From assembly GCA_003518755.1 (NCBI GenBank), contig DOYA01000166.1, positions 1-22,543 on the forward strand: a DNA stretch of 22,543 bases. The letters run 5' to 3'. Source of the DNA: Clostridiales bacterium. GTDB taxonomy: Bacteria; Bacillota; Clostridia; TANB77; CAG-508. A model generated the notes under the pieces. The model was not told the DNA's origin. It did no database searches and saw only the letters and a list, made by a program, of their open reading frames with translations. The position numbers and the translations under genes are program-made. Shown in pieces: positions 15,208 through 22,543 of the stretch; the first letter of the stretch is position 1; every line of letters begins with the position of its first letter.

Positions 15208-17400
15208 ATGTTTTTTATGACTTTTGCAATATCATTTTTGTCTGTTCTTGGTTTAGCATTTGTTGCAGATTCTTTTAGAAAAGACATTGCAATTAGCTTT
15301 GGAGGGCAAACAAAAACAAATGCATTATCTGATGGAAGCGGAGGTAAAGCTCAAACATTAAAAGATAAACCACGTGCATTTAATCCATTAGGAGCAATTG
15401 CAAGTGCAGTTGGAATCGGTGCTGGAGCAGCAGGAATTGCAGCTGGAGCAGCTACAAAAATATTACCAACAGCAGCAGGTTTGGCTTTTAAAGGAGCAAA
15501 ACTTGGAGTAAATGCAGCTAAAATGGCAGGAGGAGGATTGGCAGCTGGCGCAGAAGCTTTAAATAAAGCCACAGGTCTTAGTAGAAAAATTTCAGGTTTT
15601 GTTAAGCCAATAGGTCAAAAAGTAAGATTTAAAGCAAATAGTGTAACAGGATTTTTAAAAGATCAATTAGAAACAGAAGGTGATAGATTAAGAAATAGAT
15701 TTAGAGAAAATAAGCAAATTATTTCAAATAATTTACCATCAGGTTTTAAGAGAGGAATTAAAGGAATTAATAATGGAATAAAAGCAGGTGCAAAATTTAC
15801 AAGAGATAAAGCAAAAGCAAGCTTGGAAGAAATGAAAGCAAATAGAGAAGAATGGAATAAAACAAAAAGAGAAATGGCAAGAAACTTTAAGAGAAGAAGA
15901 GAAATGATTACATCTGCATTGCAAGATACAAGTGGATATAAGGTGTTTAGAGAAGGCTTAGATGGATTTAAGCGTGAAATTTTTGGACCTGCAAATTTGC
16001 CTAAAAAGTCAGTATTTCATGCACAATATGGTGCAAATAATTCAACTCCACAAGAGCGAGAAGATTCTAATAAGTTTATGAATTATACTCAAATGAGAGA
16101 TTTTTTATTAAATAGTAAATATGCAAAAGCTGCTCTTACTCAAAATGAAATTGAAGGTTTAAGACAAAAGATGGAAGCAGATTATCAAAAGCACGGAGAT
16201 AATATGAGATATTCTCTTTCACCAGAATACAAAGAAAGAATTAGAAAAACTAAAGAAATGTTAAATAGTAGTTATGGTAAAAAATATCAAGAGGCATTTA
16301 TGGTTGCTAATCAAGAAAATGACAAAGTGGCTATAGATACAGTAGGCAAATTCCTGGGAAAATCAGCAAATAAAAATCAATTCCATGGACTTTTGGAAAA
16401 TCATATTAAAGATTTATTAGGACCTAATGCTTCAAGAACTGCTATACAAGAAAAGAGACAAGAAATATTAAATGAAATAGCAAACGATACAGATGGAGTT
16501 AGAGCACGAATGTTCTTGTCAGAAAGCGATAGAGAAAAATTAAAAAAAGAAATAGCAGAAAATCAAGACAATAATACACGTTCACATGTTCTAGCTATTA
16601 GTGCTGAATTAACAAGAGAATACAAAAATGAAAATCCATCTATATCAGATAATGATGCAAATACAAGAGTAATAAATGCTAGTGCTGAAATTATAGAAAG
16701 TCTAACAAGATTACAACAATCTATACCAAGAACTGAAGTTGTAACAAATACAACTCAAGTAGTTCAAACAGCAGGAAACACAACTAACAATACAGTTGTA
16801 AATAATACAACAATAAATAATACAGCTCATAATACAACAGGAACTACTGCGACTGCAGTTTCAGCGGCATCAACACCAGCATCAACTTCGACCTCGACTT
16901 CAACTTCAACTTCAACAGATACAAACAAGTCATCAGGTAATAATACAAATACTTCATCAGTTGAAAATGCTAGAATAGTCCATAAAACTGTTGTACAAAA
17001 AAATACTGGATCAACACCTTCAATAGATGTTAATAAATTAACAGAAGAGATTTCAAAAGGTTTAAGAGCAGGAATAACAAAAGATGTTATAAATAATGTT
17101 AATGCTGTTATATCTGGATTTATGGAGAACTTTAAAGATGGAACCCTAAAAGACTTAGAAAATACCATTAAAGAAAATGGATCAATGAGAGAGTTGTATA
17201 AACTCGTTGGAGATGGAAATGAAGTTGAAGGAAGACGTCGCTATAAGGAACTAATGAAAAGAAATGGAACTGTTGATGAGTTATATGGTATGATAAAAAA
17301 AGAACAAGAATATGAGCCAATAACAGAGTATAAACCAAATAAAAGAGGTAGAAAAAAACAAAATAAAAAGGCTACATTTGATGATGCAGCAAACTATTAA
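15208..17400 (+). CDS. Basic, Ala/Gly-rich protein with one membrane helix, resembling a detached VirB6/TrbL tail
   Basis: A 730-residue protein. One membrane helix (about 2-20) is followed by an Ala/Gly-rich hydrophobic region (about 55-120, GAGAAGIAAGAATK), a long basic helical region (about 140-260, NREEWNKTKREMARNFKRRR), an acidic/polar helical middle, a Thr/Asn/Ser low-complexity stretch (about 510-590) and a helical C-terminus ending in NKRGRKKQNKK. VirB6/TrbL proteins of Gram-positive conjugation systems often carry such a Gly-rich, basic cytoplasmic tail after the last helix. Here it is a separate gene directly after three VirB6-like genes that lack one, so a split tail is plausible. 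The basic ends may contact DNA or the ATPase. SD GGAAGG precedes ATG 15208 by 10 bp. A hexanucleotide repeat lies inside the gene. Confidence 0.65.
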   Translation: MFFMTFAISFLSVLGLAFVADSFRKDIAISFGGQTKTNALSDGSGGKAQTLKDKPRAFNPLGAIASAVGIGAGAAGIAAGAATKILPTAAGLAFKGAKLGVNAAKMAGGGLAAGAEALNKATGLSRKISGFVKPIGQKVRFKANSVTGFLKDQLETEGDRLRNRFRENKQIISNNLPSGFKRGIKGINNGIKAGAKFTRDKAKASLEEMKANREEWNKTKREMARNFKRRREMITSALQDTSGYKVFREGLDGFKREIFGPANLPKKSVFHAQYGANNSTPQEREDSNKFMNYTQMRDFLLNSKYAKAALTQNEIEGLRQKMEADYQKHGDNMRYSLSPEYKERIRKTKEMLNSSYGKKYQEAFMVANQENDKVAIDTVGKFLGKSANKNQFHGLLENHIKDLLGPNASRTAIQEKRQEILNEIANDTDGVRARMFLSESDREKLKKEIAENQDNNTRSHVLAISAELTREYKNENPSISDNDANTRVINASAEIIESLTRLQQSIPRTEVVTNTTQVVQTAGNTTNNTVVNNTTINNTAHNTTGTTATAVSAASTPASTSTSTSTSTSTDTNKSSGNNTNTSSVENARIVHKTVVQKNTGSTPSIDVNKLTEEISKGLRAGITKDVINNVNAVISGFMENFKDGTLKDLENTIKENGSMRELYKLVGDGNEVEGRRRYKELMKRNGTVDELYGMIKKEQEYEPITEYKPNKRGRKKQNKKATFDDAANY
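16882..16917 (+). repeat. In-frame hexanucleotide repeat encoding Ser-Thr
   Basis: Six consecutive units of the TCAACT type (TCAACT, TCGACC, TCGACT, TCAACT, TCAACT, TCAACA), encoding a Ser-Thr run in the low-complexity linker of the preceding CDS. Copy changes keep the reading frame and would only alter linker length. Confidence 0.7.
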
Positions 17401-17411
17401 GGAGAACTAAT

Positions 17412-19526
17412 ATGAGCGAACTATTGAAATGGTGGAAAAGAATAAAGTGGATAAGAAGAATAATAGCTATTGCTTCTATAGTAACAACAGTTGTTTCGGT
17501 GTATTTATGGTTTTCTGATATTACAGTTTATGCAGATGTTAGAAAGCAAGAAGAAGTTGGGATTACATCAGAGCTTTCAGATGGGTCAACAGCACCTTCT
17601 GGGAGTGTACAAGCTCTATTAGAATCTTGTGAAAAAATTGCAAAATATATGCATGATCATACGTATACATATGATAGTACTGCATCAAGAACTCCAGATA
17701 AATATGATGGACCAGGAGATGGTTCATGTTGTGCAGCTTATGTTTGTTGGTGTTTACATGATGCAAATATTATTCAGGGACAAGAACACTATTGCAATGT
17801 TCATGCAAGGCATGAGGATCAAAATTTTACAGCTGATCATATTCCTGATGATGGTGTATGGAAATTATTACATGAAGATCCAAATTGGCAAAAGTTTGTA
17901 GCAAAAAGTGTAGATGAATTAAAACCAGGAGATGTACAAATATATAAAACTGGGACTTCACATACCAATATTTATGCAGGAGATGGTTTATATTGGGATG
18001 CAGGTGATTCAAGGTCACAATCAGGAGCATTTGTTGGGGAAACTAGAACCTCTAGTTATGTAATTGGAGGGGACAATGGATATACATGTTCATATAGACA
18101 TATATCGATGCGGAAGAGTATAGGAGAAAATCTAATGGATAATAGAAAAAACAAATTGAAAAAAGTTTTATTGTTTTTGATATTTTTCTTTTCTATAATT
18201 ATTGTAGTTATAAGTTGTTATTTACTTATGAACAAAAATGATAAAACAAATCCAATAAATACATATAATGATAATAATTTAATTGACACAGACAATAAAA
18301 TAGAAGAAAATAATATTAATACAAACAATACAAAATCAAGTGATAATAGTAGTATTATTCAAAAAGCTGATCCAGGAGACCCAGACCCTTGGGGTGAAAG
18401 TATTCCAGTTACAGAAGAAAATCTAAAACTTAAAGATTCAACTGATTCATATTCATATTTTCTTACTAAACAATGTCTAACATCATTTTATTCTTCAAAA
18501 CAAAATGCTTACAATGTTTTACCAAATGAATTAAAACAATATGATATTTCTAGTTTTTATGGAAGAATAGAAGATGCAAGTTTTTGTATAGATGATATAT
18601 ATTGTGCAAATGCAAGCTTAAGTAAAGATATTTTTGTTGTATATTACAGGCTAGAAATAGGGAATGGAAATTATAGTAATTTATGCAGTATTGTAAAAAT
18701 AGATAAAAAAAATCTATCTTTTGCTATATATCCTTTTGAATATTTAAAATTAAAAAATATATCTACTTTAAATGAAAATGATATGATACCGATAGATATA
18801 ATAAATTTAGATTATATAGATAAAACAGAATATAATCATTATAGAATAGATGATATCAGTACAACAGAAGTAGCCTGTATTAGAGAAGTTTTTGAAAGGT
18901 GCAGATTTGACTACGATTTTGATAAAAATCATTTATATTCATGTTTGAATGAAGATTACAAAAATCAAAAATTTGAAAATTTTGATAGTTTTATTAATTA
19001 CTTAAATACTTCAAATATATTAAAAGGTAGTGTTGAAAAATTTCAAGTGGAAAAAATGAATGGTTATACACAATATGTAGTTTTTGGAAGTTATGATAAT
19101 TGTTATATAGTAAATTATTTTAATATTATGAGTTATGATTTATTATTAGATAATTATACAATTTATGCACAAAACTATTTAAATGAATATTATTCAAATT
19201 TCCCTAATGTACAAGCAAAATATTGTATAGATAGAGTTAGAAAAGCTATTAATGATAAAAATTATAAATTTGTATATGAAAAACTTGATTTAGTATATAA
19301 AAATAGTAACTTTATAGACTATAATAGTTTTGAAAGTTATATAAAACAAATTTTTTACGAAAAAAATTCATTTGAATTGTTAAATTTTAAGAAATTATCA
19401 AGTAATATTTTTGAATATACAGTAAGAATTACAGATGAAACTGGAAAAAGTCTTTCATATAGACAATTGAATATGACAGTAACTTTAAAAAATGATGCAG
19501 ATTTTGTAATAAGTATTACGCAATAA
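17412..19526 (+). CDS. NlpC/P60-like hydrolase fused in frame to a membrane-anchored NTF2/VirB8-like protein
   Basis: A 704-residue ORF with two parts. Part 1 (1-235): an N-terminal hydrophobic segment (about 15-40) and an NlpC/P60- or CHAP-like papain fold with a candidate catalytic Cys107 in GDGSCCAAYVCWCL, His184 in GTSHTNIYAGDG, and the usual ELKPGDVQIY turn. It should cut peptidoglycan outside the membrane. Part 2 (about 242-704): starts MDNRKNKLKK, has a membrane helix (about 249-272), a long Asn/Thr-rich linker and two or three repeated globular units, e.g. INDKNYKFVYEKLDLVYKNS, typical of NTF2-like folds in VirB8/TcpC proteins. An AGGAG site sits 8 bp before the internal ATG at 18135, so part 2 looks like a formerly separate gene. 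Part 2 is also more AT-rich than its neighbours. It begins 11 bp after the previous stop and is clearly in the same operon. Confidence 0.75.
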   Translation: MSELLKWWKRIKWIRRIIAIASIVTTVVSVYLWFSDITVYADVRKQEEVGITSELSDGSTAPSGSVQALLESCEKIAKYMHDHTYTYDSTASRTPDKYDGPGDGSCCAAYVCWCLHDANIIQGQEHYCNVHARHEDQNFTADHIPDDGVWKLLHEDPNWQKFVAKSVDELKPGDVQIYKTGTSHTNIYAGDGLYWDAGDSRSQSGAFVGETRTSSYVIGGDNGYTCSYRHISMRKSIGENLMDNRKNKLKKVLLFLIFFFSIIIVVISCYLLMNKNDKTNPINTYNDNNLIDTDNKIEENNINTNNTKSSDNSSIIQKADPGDPDPWGESIPVTEENLKLKDSTDSYSYFLTKQCLTSFYSSKQNAYNVLPNELKQYDISSFYGRIEDASFCIDDIYCANASLSKDIFVVYYRLEIGNGNYSNLCSIVKIDKKNLSFAIYPFEYLKLKNISTLNENDMIPIDIINLDYIDKTEYNHYRIDDISTTEVACIREVFERCRFDYDFDKNHLYSCLNEDYKNQKFENFDSFINYLNTSNILKGSVEKFQVEKMNGYTQYVVFGSYDNCYIVNYFNIMSYDLLLDNYTIYAQNYLNEYYSNFPNVQAKYCIDRVRKAINDKNYKFVYEKLDLVYKNSNFIDYNSFESYIKQIFYEKNSFELLNFKKLSSNIFEYTVRITDETGKSLSYRQLNMTVTLKNDADFVISITQ
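18121..18137 (+). promoter_or_regulatory. Internal SD and start codon within the fused ORF
   Basis: TAGGAG (18121-18126), 8 bp, then ATG (18135-18137). The SD is translated as IGEN in the long ORF, at the exact junction between the hydrolase domain (ending near YRHISM) and the start of a membrane-anchored protein with a normal N-terminus. A separate 463-residue product is likely, alone or next to the full-length fusion. Confidence 0.6.
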
Positions 19527-19553
19527 AATATGTGATATGAATTAGGAGAAAAA

Positions 19554-20327
19554 ATGAAAAAAAATTTAAAAATTTTCTTATTGATTATTATCATTTTAAT
19601 TTATATGTTTAGTAATCAAGAGGTATATTCATTTAAAGACAAAGTATTGTATGATGCAAAGAGTAGACCACATACAGAGACAGTACCAGAAGCTGGAGAT
19701 GTTATTGAGGTTCCAGCAGAAGTAGATCAAACAGGGGCCGATTGTGCTGGAACTGGAATTATTAGAGGTTATATAAAAGAAAAATGGGATGGATCTAAAG
19801 ATGAAAATGGATGGTGTTATTTAAATGTTGCTGGAGTAAACAGATATATGGTGGCATTAGCACCATTATACGGAGAAGATGGGGATTTCGTAGATATTTA
19901 TATTACCAACAATGGAGTAAGTACAGTTTATCCATGTATAATAGTAGATTCTAAAGATGTTTGGCAAGCTTTTGAAAACGAATATCCGTATGAATATAAT
20001 GGAAAAAAATATGGCCACTTATCAAATGAATCAGGAAAATGTAAAATTGTTGAAATAATTCTTGATCCATATGTTATTCCGCAAGATTTGGTCAATAGTT
20101 TAAGTGGAGTTACAAAAATTGTAAATGGTGGGAATATTCAAGAACATCCAGATGGACCTGTTGGTTTAGATGGAAATTATGGAAGTAGTTCATCAAATAG
20201 TAATGGCTCAGTTTCTTTTTCTAAAAAATTGGGACAATTATGTAGAAGGGGTTGGATAGCTGTGGTAACTTTATTTGAAAATGATAGTACAGGAAATAAT
20301 GCTAGCACAGTTATGATTACCTTATAG
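19554..20327 (+). CDS. Exported protein of unknown function with a beta-barrel-like domain
   Basis: A 257-residue protein with a signal peptide or N-terminal anchor (about 5-22). The core (about 60-175) is beta-rich with four Cys: GADCAGTGI, GWCYLNVAG, VYPCIIVDSKD and GKCKIVEIILDP, plus RYMVALAPLYGEDGDFVDIY and KKYGHLSN. The order of strands and the YGH and SKD motifs are reminiscent of double-psi beta-barrel wall-active proteins (RlpA/3D-like), but I cannot assign a family. A Ser/Gly/Asn-rich linker and a hydrophobic C-terminal stretch (RGWIAVVTLFEN) end the protein. SD TTAGGAG precedes the ATG. It lies between wall-hydrolase genes, so a wall-related role at the secretion site is a reasonable guess. 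Confidence 0.65.
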   Translation: MKKNLKIFLLIIIILIYMFSNQEVYSFKDKVLYDAKSRPHTETVPEAGDVIEVPAEVDQTGADCAGTGIIRGYIKEKWDGSKDENGWCYLNVAGVNRYMVALAPLYGEDGDFVDIYITNNGVSTVYPCIIVDSKDVWQAFENEYPYEYNGKKYGHLSNESGKCKIVEIILDPYVIPQDLVNSLSGVTKIVNGGNIQEHPDGPVGLDGNYGSSSSNSNGSVSFSKKLGQLCRRGWIAVVTLFENDSTGNNASTVMITL

Positions 20328-20339
20328 GAGGAAATGATG

Positions 20340-20822
20340 ATGAGAAATAAAAAGATAATTATAGCATTAATTGCTTTATTAATAAGTCTTTTTATTGTTA
20401 TACTTATAATAATATTTAATATTATCAAAAAAAATAAAGAAATATATAAAGAGAATAACTTATTACAAAATGAAAATATTGTTAACCAAGACTATGATCA
20501 AAATGTTTACTATGAAGAAAATGGAGTAGTTTATTCTTCAAGTGGAGAACCAAGAGATGGAATAGATTTTGAATTAGAAGGTATTCCAGATGAAGTATTT
20601 AGTTTTATTAAAGACCAAAATGCATTTTATGCAACAATGAATACATACGCATTTGCTTATGGTTTCTATAAAAAAGCAAATATTGCAACATATAATAGAT
20701 ATGAATATCAAAAAGAATCAAACAGGTTAGCTATCGAGTTTATTTTAAATGATGATGTAAAAACAACTTTTGTAGCAATTGTAAATTTAAAAGATGAAAC
20801 AATAGAAATAATTAATAGATAA
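20340..20822 (+). CDS. Small membrane-anchored extracellular protein, unknown function
   Basis: A 160-residue protein with one N-terminal membrane helix (about 5-30), a polar linker (NKEIYKENNLLQNENIVNQ), then an external domain of ~100 residues (GIDFELEGIPDEVFSFIKDQ, FYATMNTYAFAYGFYKKANI, LAIEFILNDDVKTTFVAIVN). The helix-then-sheet order with a final strand hairpin fits a small NTF2/VirB8-like or pilin-accessory fold, but no motif settles it. Three ATGs lie in a row; the third (20340) has the best distance from TAGGAGG (20325-20331). It lies 12 bp after the previous stop and 34 bp before the next gene. Confidence 0.65.
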   Translation: MRNKKIIIALIALLISLFIVILIIIFNIIKKNKEIYKENNLLQNENIVNQDYDQNVYYEENGVVYSSSGEPRDGIDFELEGIPDEVFSFIKDQNAFYATMNTYAFAYGFYKKANIATYNRYEYQKESNRLAIEFILNDDVKTTFVAIVNLKDETIEIINR

Positions 20823-20856
20823 AAATTATTATATAATATGGAGGGAAGTGAAAAAA

Positions 20857-22543
20857 ATGAAACTATGTTTAAAAAATAAACTAATTATTTCAATATTTAT
20901 AATTTTTATATCGTTTTTTTCACTAAATAAAAACTATTCAAAAGCATTTACAACTGAGGAATTTATAAGTGCTGTAAAAAATGTTTATGAAATGGCTCAT
21001 AATGGTAATTTTAAGTATGGTCACTCAACTACATTACCACCATGTGAAGATGGGATTATTTCATGTGATAGGTTAATTGCAAGAGCTTTATGGAATTTAG
21101 GAATGACTGATCAAGTTCAAGGCGGAATGACAGTAGGAAATGAAGATGAATATTTAACTTCACATGGATTTGAAAATATTATAAAAAATAACCAGTATGT
21201 TCAAAAGGGAGATACAAAGCTTTCGGAGGATGAGTATATTAAACCAGGAGATATAATCCTCTTGGATCATGGCAATGAAAAAGAAGCCCCCACACCACGT
21301 TGGCACACATTTGTAATAGTTTCATATACGTATGATAAAGAAAACAATGTAGCAATGTGTACAAAATACGATACAGGGCAACAATGGAGAATTGATTCAC
21401 AACAACCTTTTTCTGTTCCTTTATTTGAATCAGGATATGAAAATAGAAATATTAGAGGAATATATAGATGGGGAGGTGGAAGTTTTGGTAATTCTTCTTC
21501 TGATGCCATCGAATATTTAAGTACTCAAATAGATATCGAAGAAGGAAAACCAGAAAAATACGATATATATATTGATGGAGAAGATTTAGATCCTGATAAT
21601 GGATTAGAAATACCAGCAATACAAACATCATTAGATTATATTATATATAATAATGATGAATTATCAAATATAGATTTTTTTGACACAAATTCTTTTAGTA
21701 ATAAAGCACGTCTTAAAAATGTTACGAAGTCTTTAAAACAGACATTAAAAGATAATTGGAATAAATTAAGTACAAAAGTAAAAAGCACATACAAAATTTT
21801 ATTATATATAGCTTTAGGAACTATGGGAACCGCTTTAATAGTAATAGGTTTGCTAATAGTAAAAGGTGCAATATTTAAAGATACTATTACAAGCTTGATG
21901 AAAAAAAACATGGGTGTAACTGATGATAAGCTACCAAATGAGTATTATCAGAAAAAATTTACTAATCAGTGGATTTTCACTTTGTTAACATTGATATTAA
22001 TAATTATAGTTATTATTTTAACTATCTCATCTACAGGAGCTATATCAAAATTAACAAGTACATATAATGAGAAAGATAAATTATTAGATTCTGTTAAAGT
22101 ATATGCAAAAGCAGAAGTTAATTCAAGTTCTTCATCAACTAATGGTTTAGGAACTAAAAAAGATATAGATGCAAATACTGTAGATAAAAATGGAAATAAT
22201 TTAGTAAATAGAATGAAACCATCACTTCATGGGAATAGCATTGATAGTTTAGTTGATAGTAATGGATCAAGTAGATTGTATTTATCATATTTAACAATAC
22301 CATACTATGATCTTAATGGACAGGTTCAAACAGGAGAAATGGTAGTTCATAAACAATTAGCAGATGAAGTTTTACTTATATTTCAAGAATTATATAGTAT
22401 AAATTATCCAATTGAAAGAATGGAATTAGTTGATAATTATGATGCAAATGACTGGAAATCTATACAAGCTAATAATACTTCTGCGTTTAACTATAGAAAT
22501 GCAAATGATGGACAAAGAGATTTGGACAATTTATCAAACCATG
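20857..22543 (+). CDS. Two-hydrolase membrane protein: NlpC/P60-like domain, two-helix module, M15-type peptidase (partial, runs off the right edge)
   Basis: 562 codons are visible with no stop before the window ends. The order is: signal peptide (about 1-32); NlpC/P60-like domain (about 35-215) with Cys70 in IISCDRLIARALWNLG, His150 in RWHTFVIVSY and KPGDIILLDHG; the shared motif IPAIQTSLDY...IDFFD (from 252); membrane helices at about 312-337 (ending VKGAIF) and 371-395; a linker; and then, from about 450, an M15/VanY-like D-Ala-D-Ala carboxypeptidase domain (TGEMVVHKQLADEVLLIFQE, NYPIERMELVD, NNTSAFNYR). The last full codon is His562 in LSNH, a probable zinc ligand of this family. The rest of the catalytic site lies outside the window. 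SD GGAGGG is at 20840-20845; GTG 20848 is an alternative start. It probably trims stem peptides at the secretion site. Confidence 0.8.
   Translation, partial: MKLCLKNKLIISIFIIFISFFSLNKNYSKAFTTEEFISAVKNVYEMAHNGNFKYGHSTTLPPCEDGIISCDRLIARALWNLGMTDQVQGGMTVGNEDEYLTSHGFENIIKNNQYVQKGDTKLSEDEYIKPGDIILLDHGNEKEAPTPRWHTFVIVSYTYDKENNVAMCTKYDTGQQWRIDSQQPFSVPLFESGYENRNIRGIYRWGGGSFGNSSSDAIEYLSTQIDIEEGKPEKYDIYIDGEDLDPDNGLEIPAIQTSLDYIIYNNDELSNIDFFDTNSFSNKARLKNVTKSLKQTLKDNWNKLSTKVKSTYKILLYIALGTMGTALIVIGLLIVKGAIFKDTITSLMKKNMGVTDDKLPNEYYQKKFTNQWIFTLLTLILIIIVIILTISSTGAISKLTSTYNEKDKLLDSVKVYAKAEVNSSSSSTNGLGTKKDIDANTVDKNGNNLVNRMKPSLHGNSIDSLVDSNGSSRLYLSYLTIPYYDLNGQVQTGEMVVHKQLADEVLLIFQELYSINYPIERMELVDNYDANDWKSIQANNTSAFNYRNANDGQRDLDNLSNH

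Noticed and set aside
16827..17168. 113-residue open frame on the minus strand (VEVEVEVEVD repeat)
   Set aside because: It is the antisense of the Ser/Thr hexanucleotide repeat and flanking low-complexity coding sequence of the + strand gene; no SD or own promoter.
17629..17901. Second + strand frame inside the NlpC/P60-like region
   Set aside because: Methionine- and isoleucine-rich shadow of the true frame, which has a conserved active site.
1..22543. Alternative genetic code (TGA = Trp), suggested by very low G+C and few TGA stops
   Set aside because: All tryptophans in the well-recognised proteins use TGG, and reading through the TGA at 3011 meets TAA after a few codons.
1..22543. CRISPR arrays, tRNA or rRNA genes
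   Set aside because: No regularly spaced direct repeats and no recognisable cloverleaf or rRNA sequence seen on either strand.

Overview
The window is AT-rich (roughly 30% G+C by eye; local counts run from 17% to 37%) and every convincing gene is on the + strand. Arginine codons are mostly AGA, stops are mostly TAA, all tryptophan codons are TGG, and Shine-Dalgarno (SD) sequences are strong (AAGGAGG type). The cell-envelope genes fit a single-membrane cell with a thick peptidoglycan wall. This points to a low-GC Firmicute (Clostridia or a related gut lineage) using the standard bacterial code. I cannot name the genus.

Left part (1-3340), accessory-looking: the terminator of an unseen upstream gene; a solitary AAA/DUF4143 ATPase whose promoter sits between two near-identical dyads and whose whole unit lies between 35-bp direct repeats; a G+C-rich gene (about 61% over 1801-2070) for a small hydrophobic protein with its own promoter and hairpin; and an unrecognised soluble protein that may be broken by a frameshift.

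Main part (3473 to the right edge): a Gram-positive type IV secretion/conjugation-like (T4SS) locus. In order: a predicted lipoprotein with a coiled coil; three tandem VirB2/TrbC-like two-helix membrane proteins, one with an Ig-like extracellular domain and one with its own promoter and terminator; a PrgI/VirB3-like protein; a membrane-anchored VirB4-partner protein with an AT-hook-like tail; the VirB4 ATPase; three consecutive VirB6/TrbL-like proteins sharing a C-terminal membrane module but with different N-terminal domains, one of them a peptidoglycan amidase; a basic Ala/Gly-rich protein resembling a detached VirB6 tail; an NlpC/P60-like hydrolase fused in frame to a membrane-anchored protein of probable NTF2/VirB8-like type; two small envelope proteins; and, running off the right edge, an NlpC/P60-like domain plus the same two-helix module plus an M15-type D,D-carboxypeptidase-like domain.

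Working model (inference): VirB4 and its partner power a channel built from PrgI and several VirB6-like proteins. The VirB2-like proteins form the surface fibre, and at least four peptidoglycan-cleaving domains, two of them tethered to channel-type membrane modules, open the wall. No relaxase, coupling protein (VirD4/TraG), integrase or transposase is present in these 22.5 kb, so DNA transfer cannot be concluded from the window alone. The strongest novelty is the reuse of one membrane module (motif IPxIPxDxY...LDxNF followed by two helices) in four proteins with different extracellular domains.
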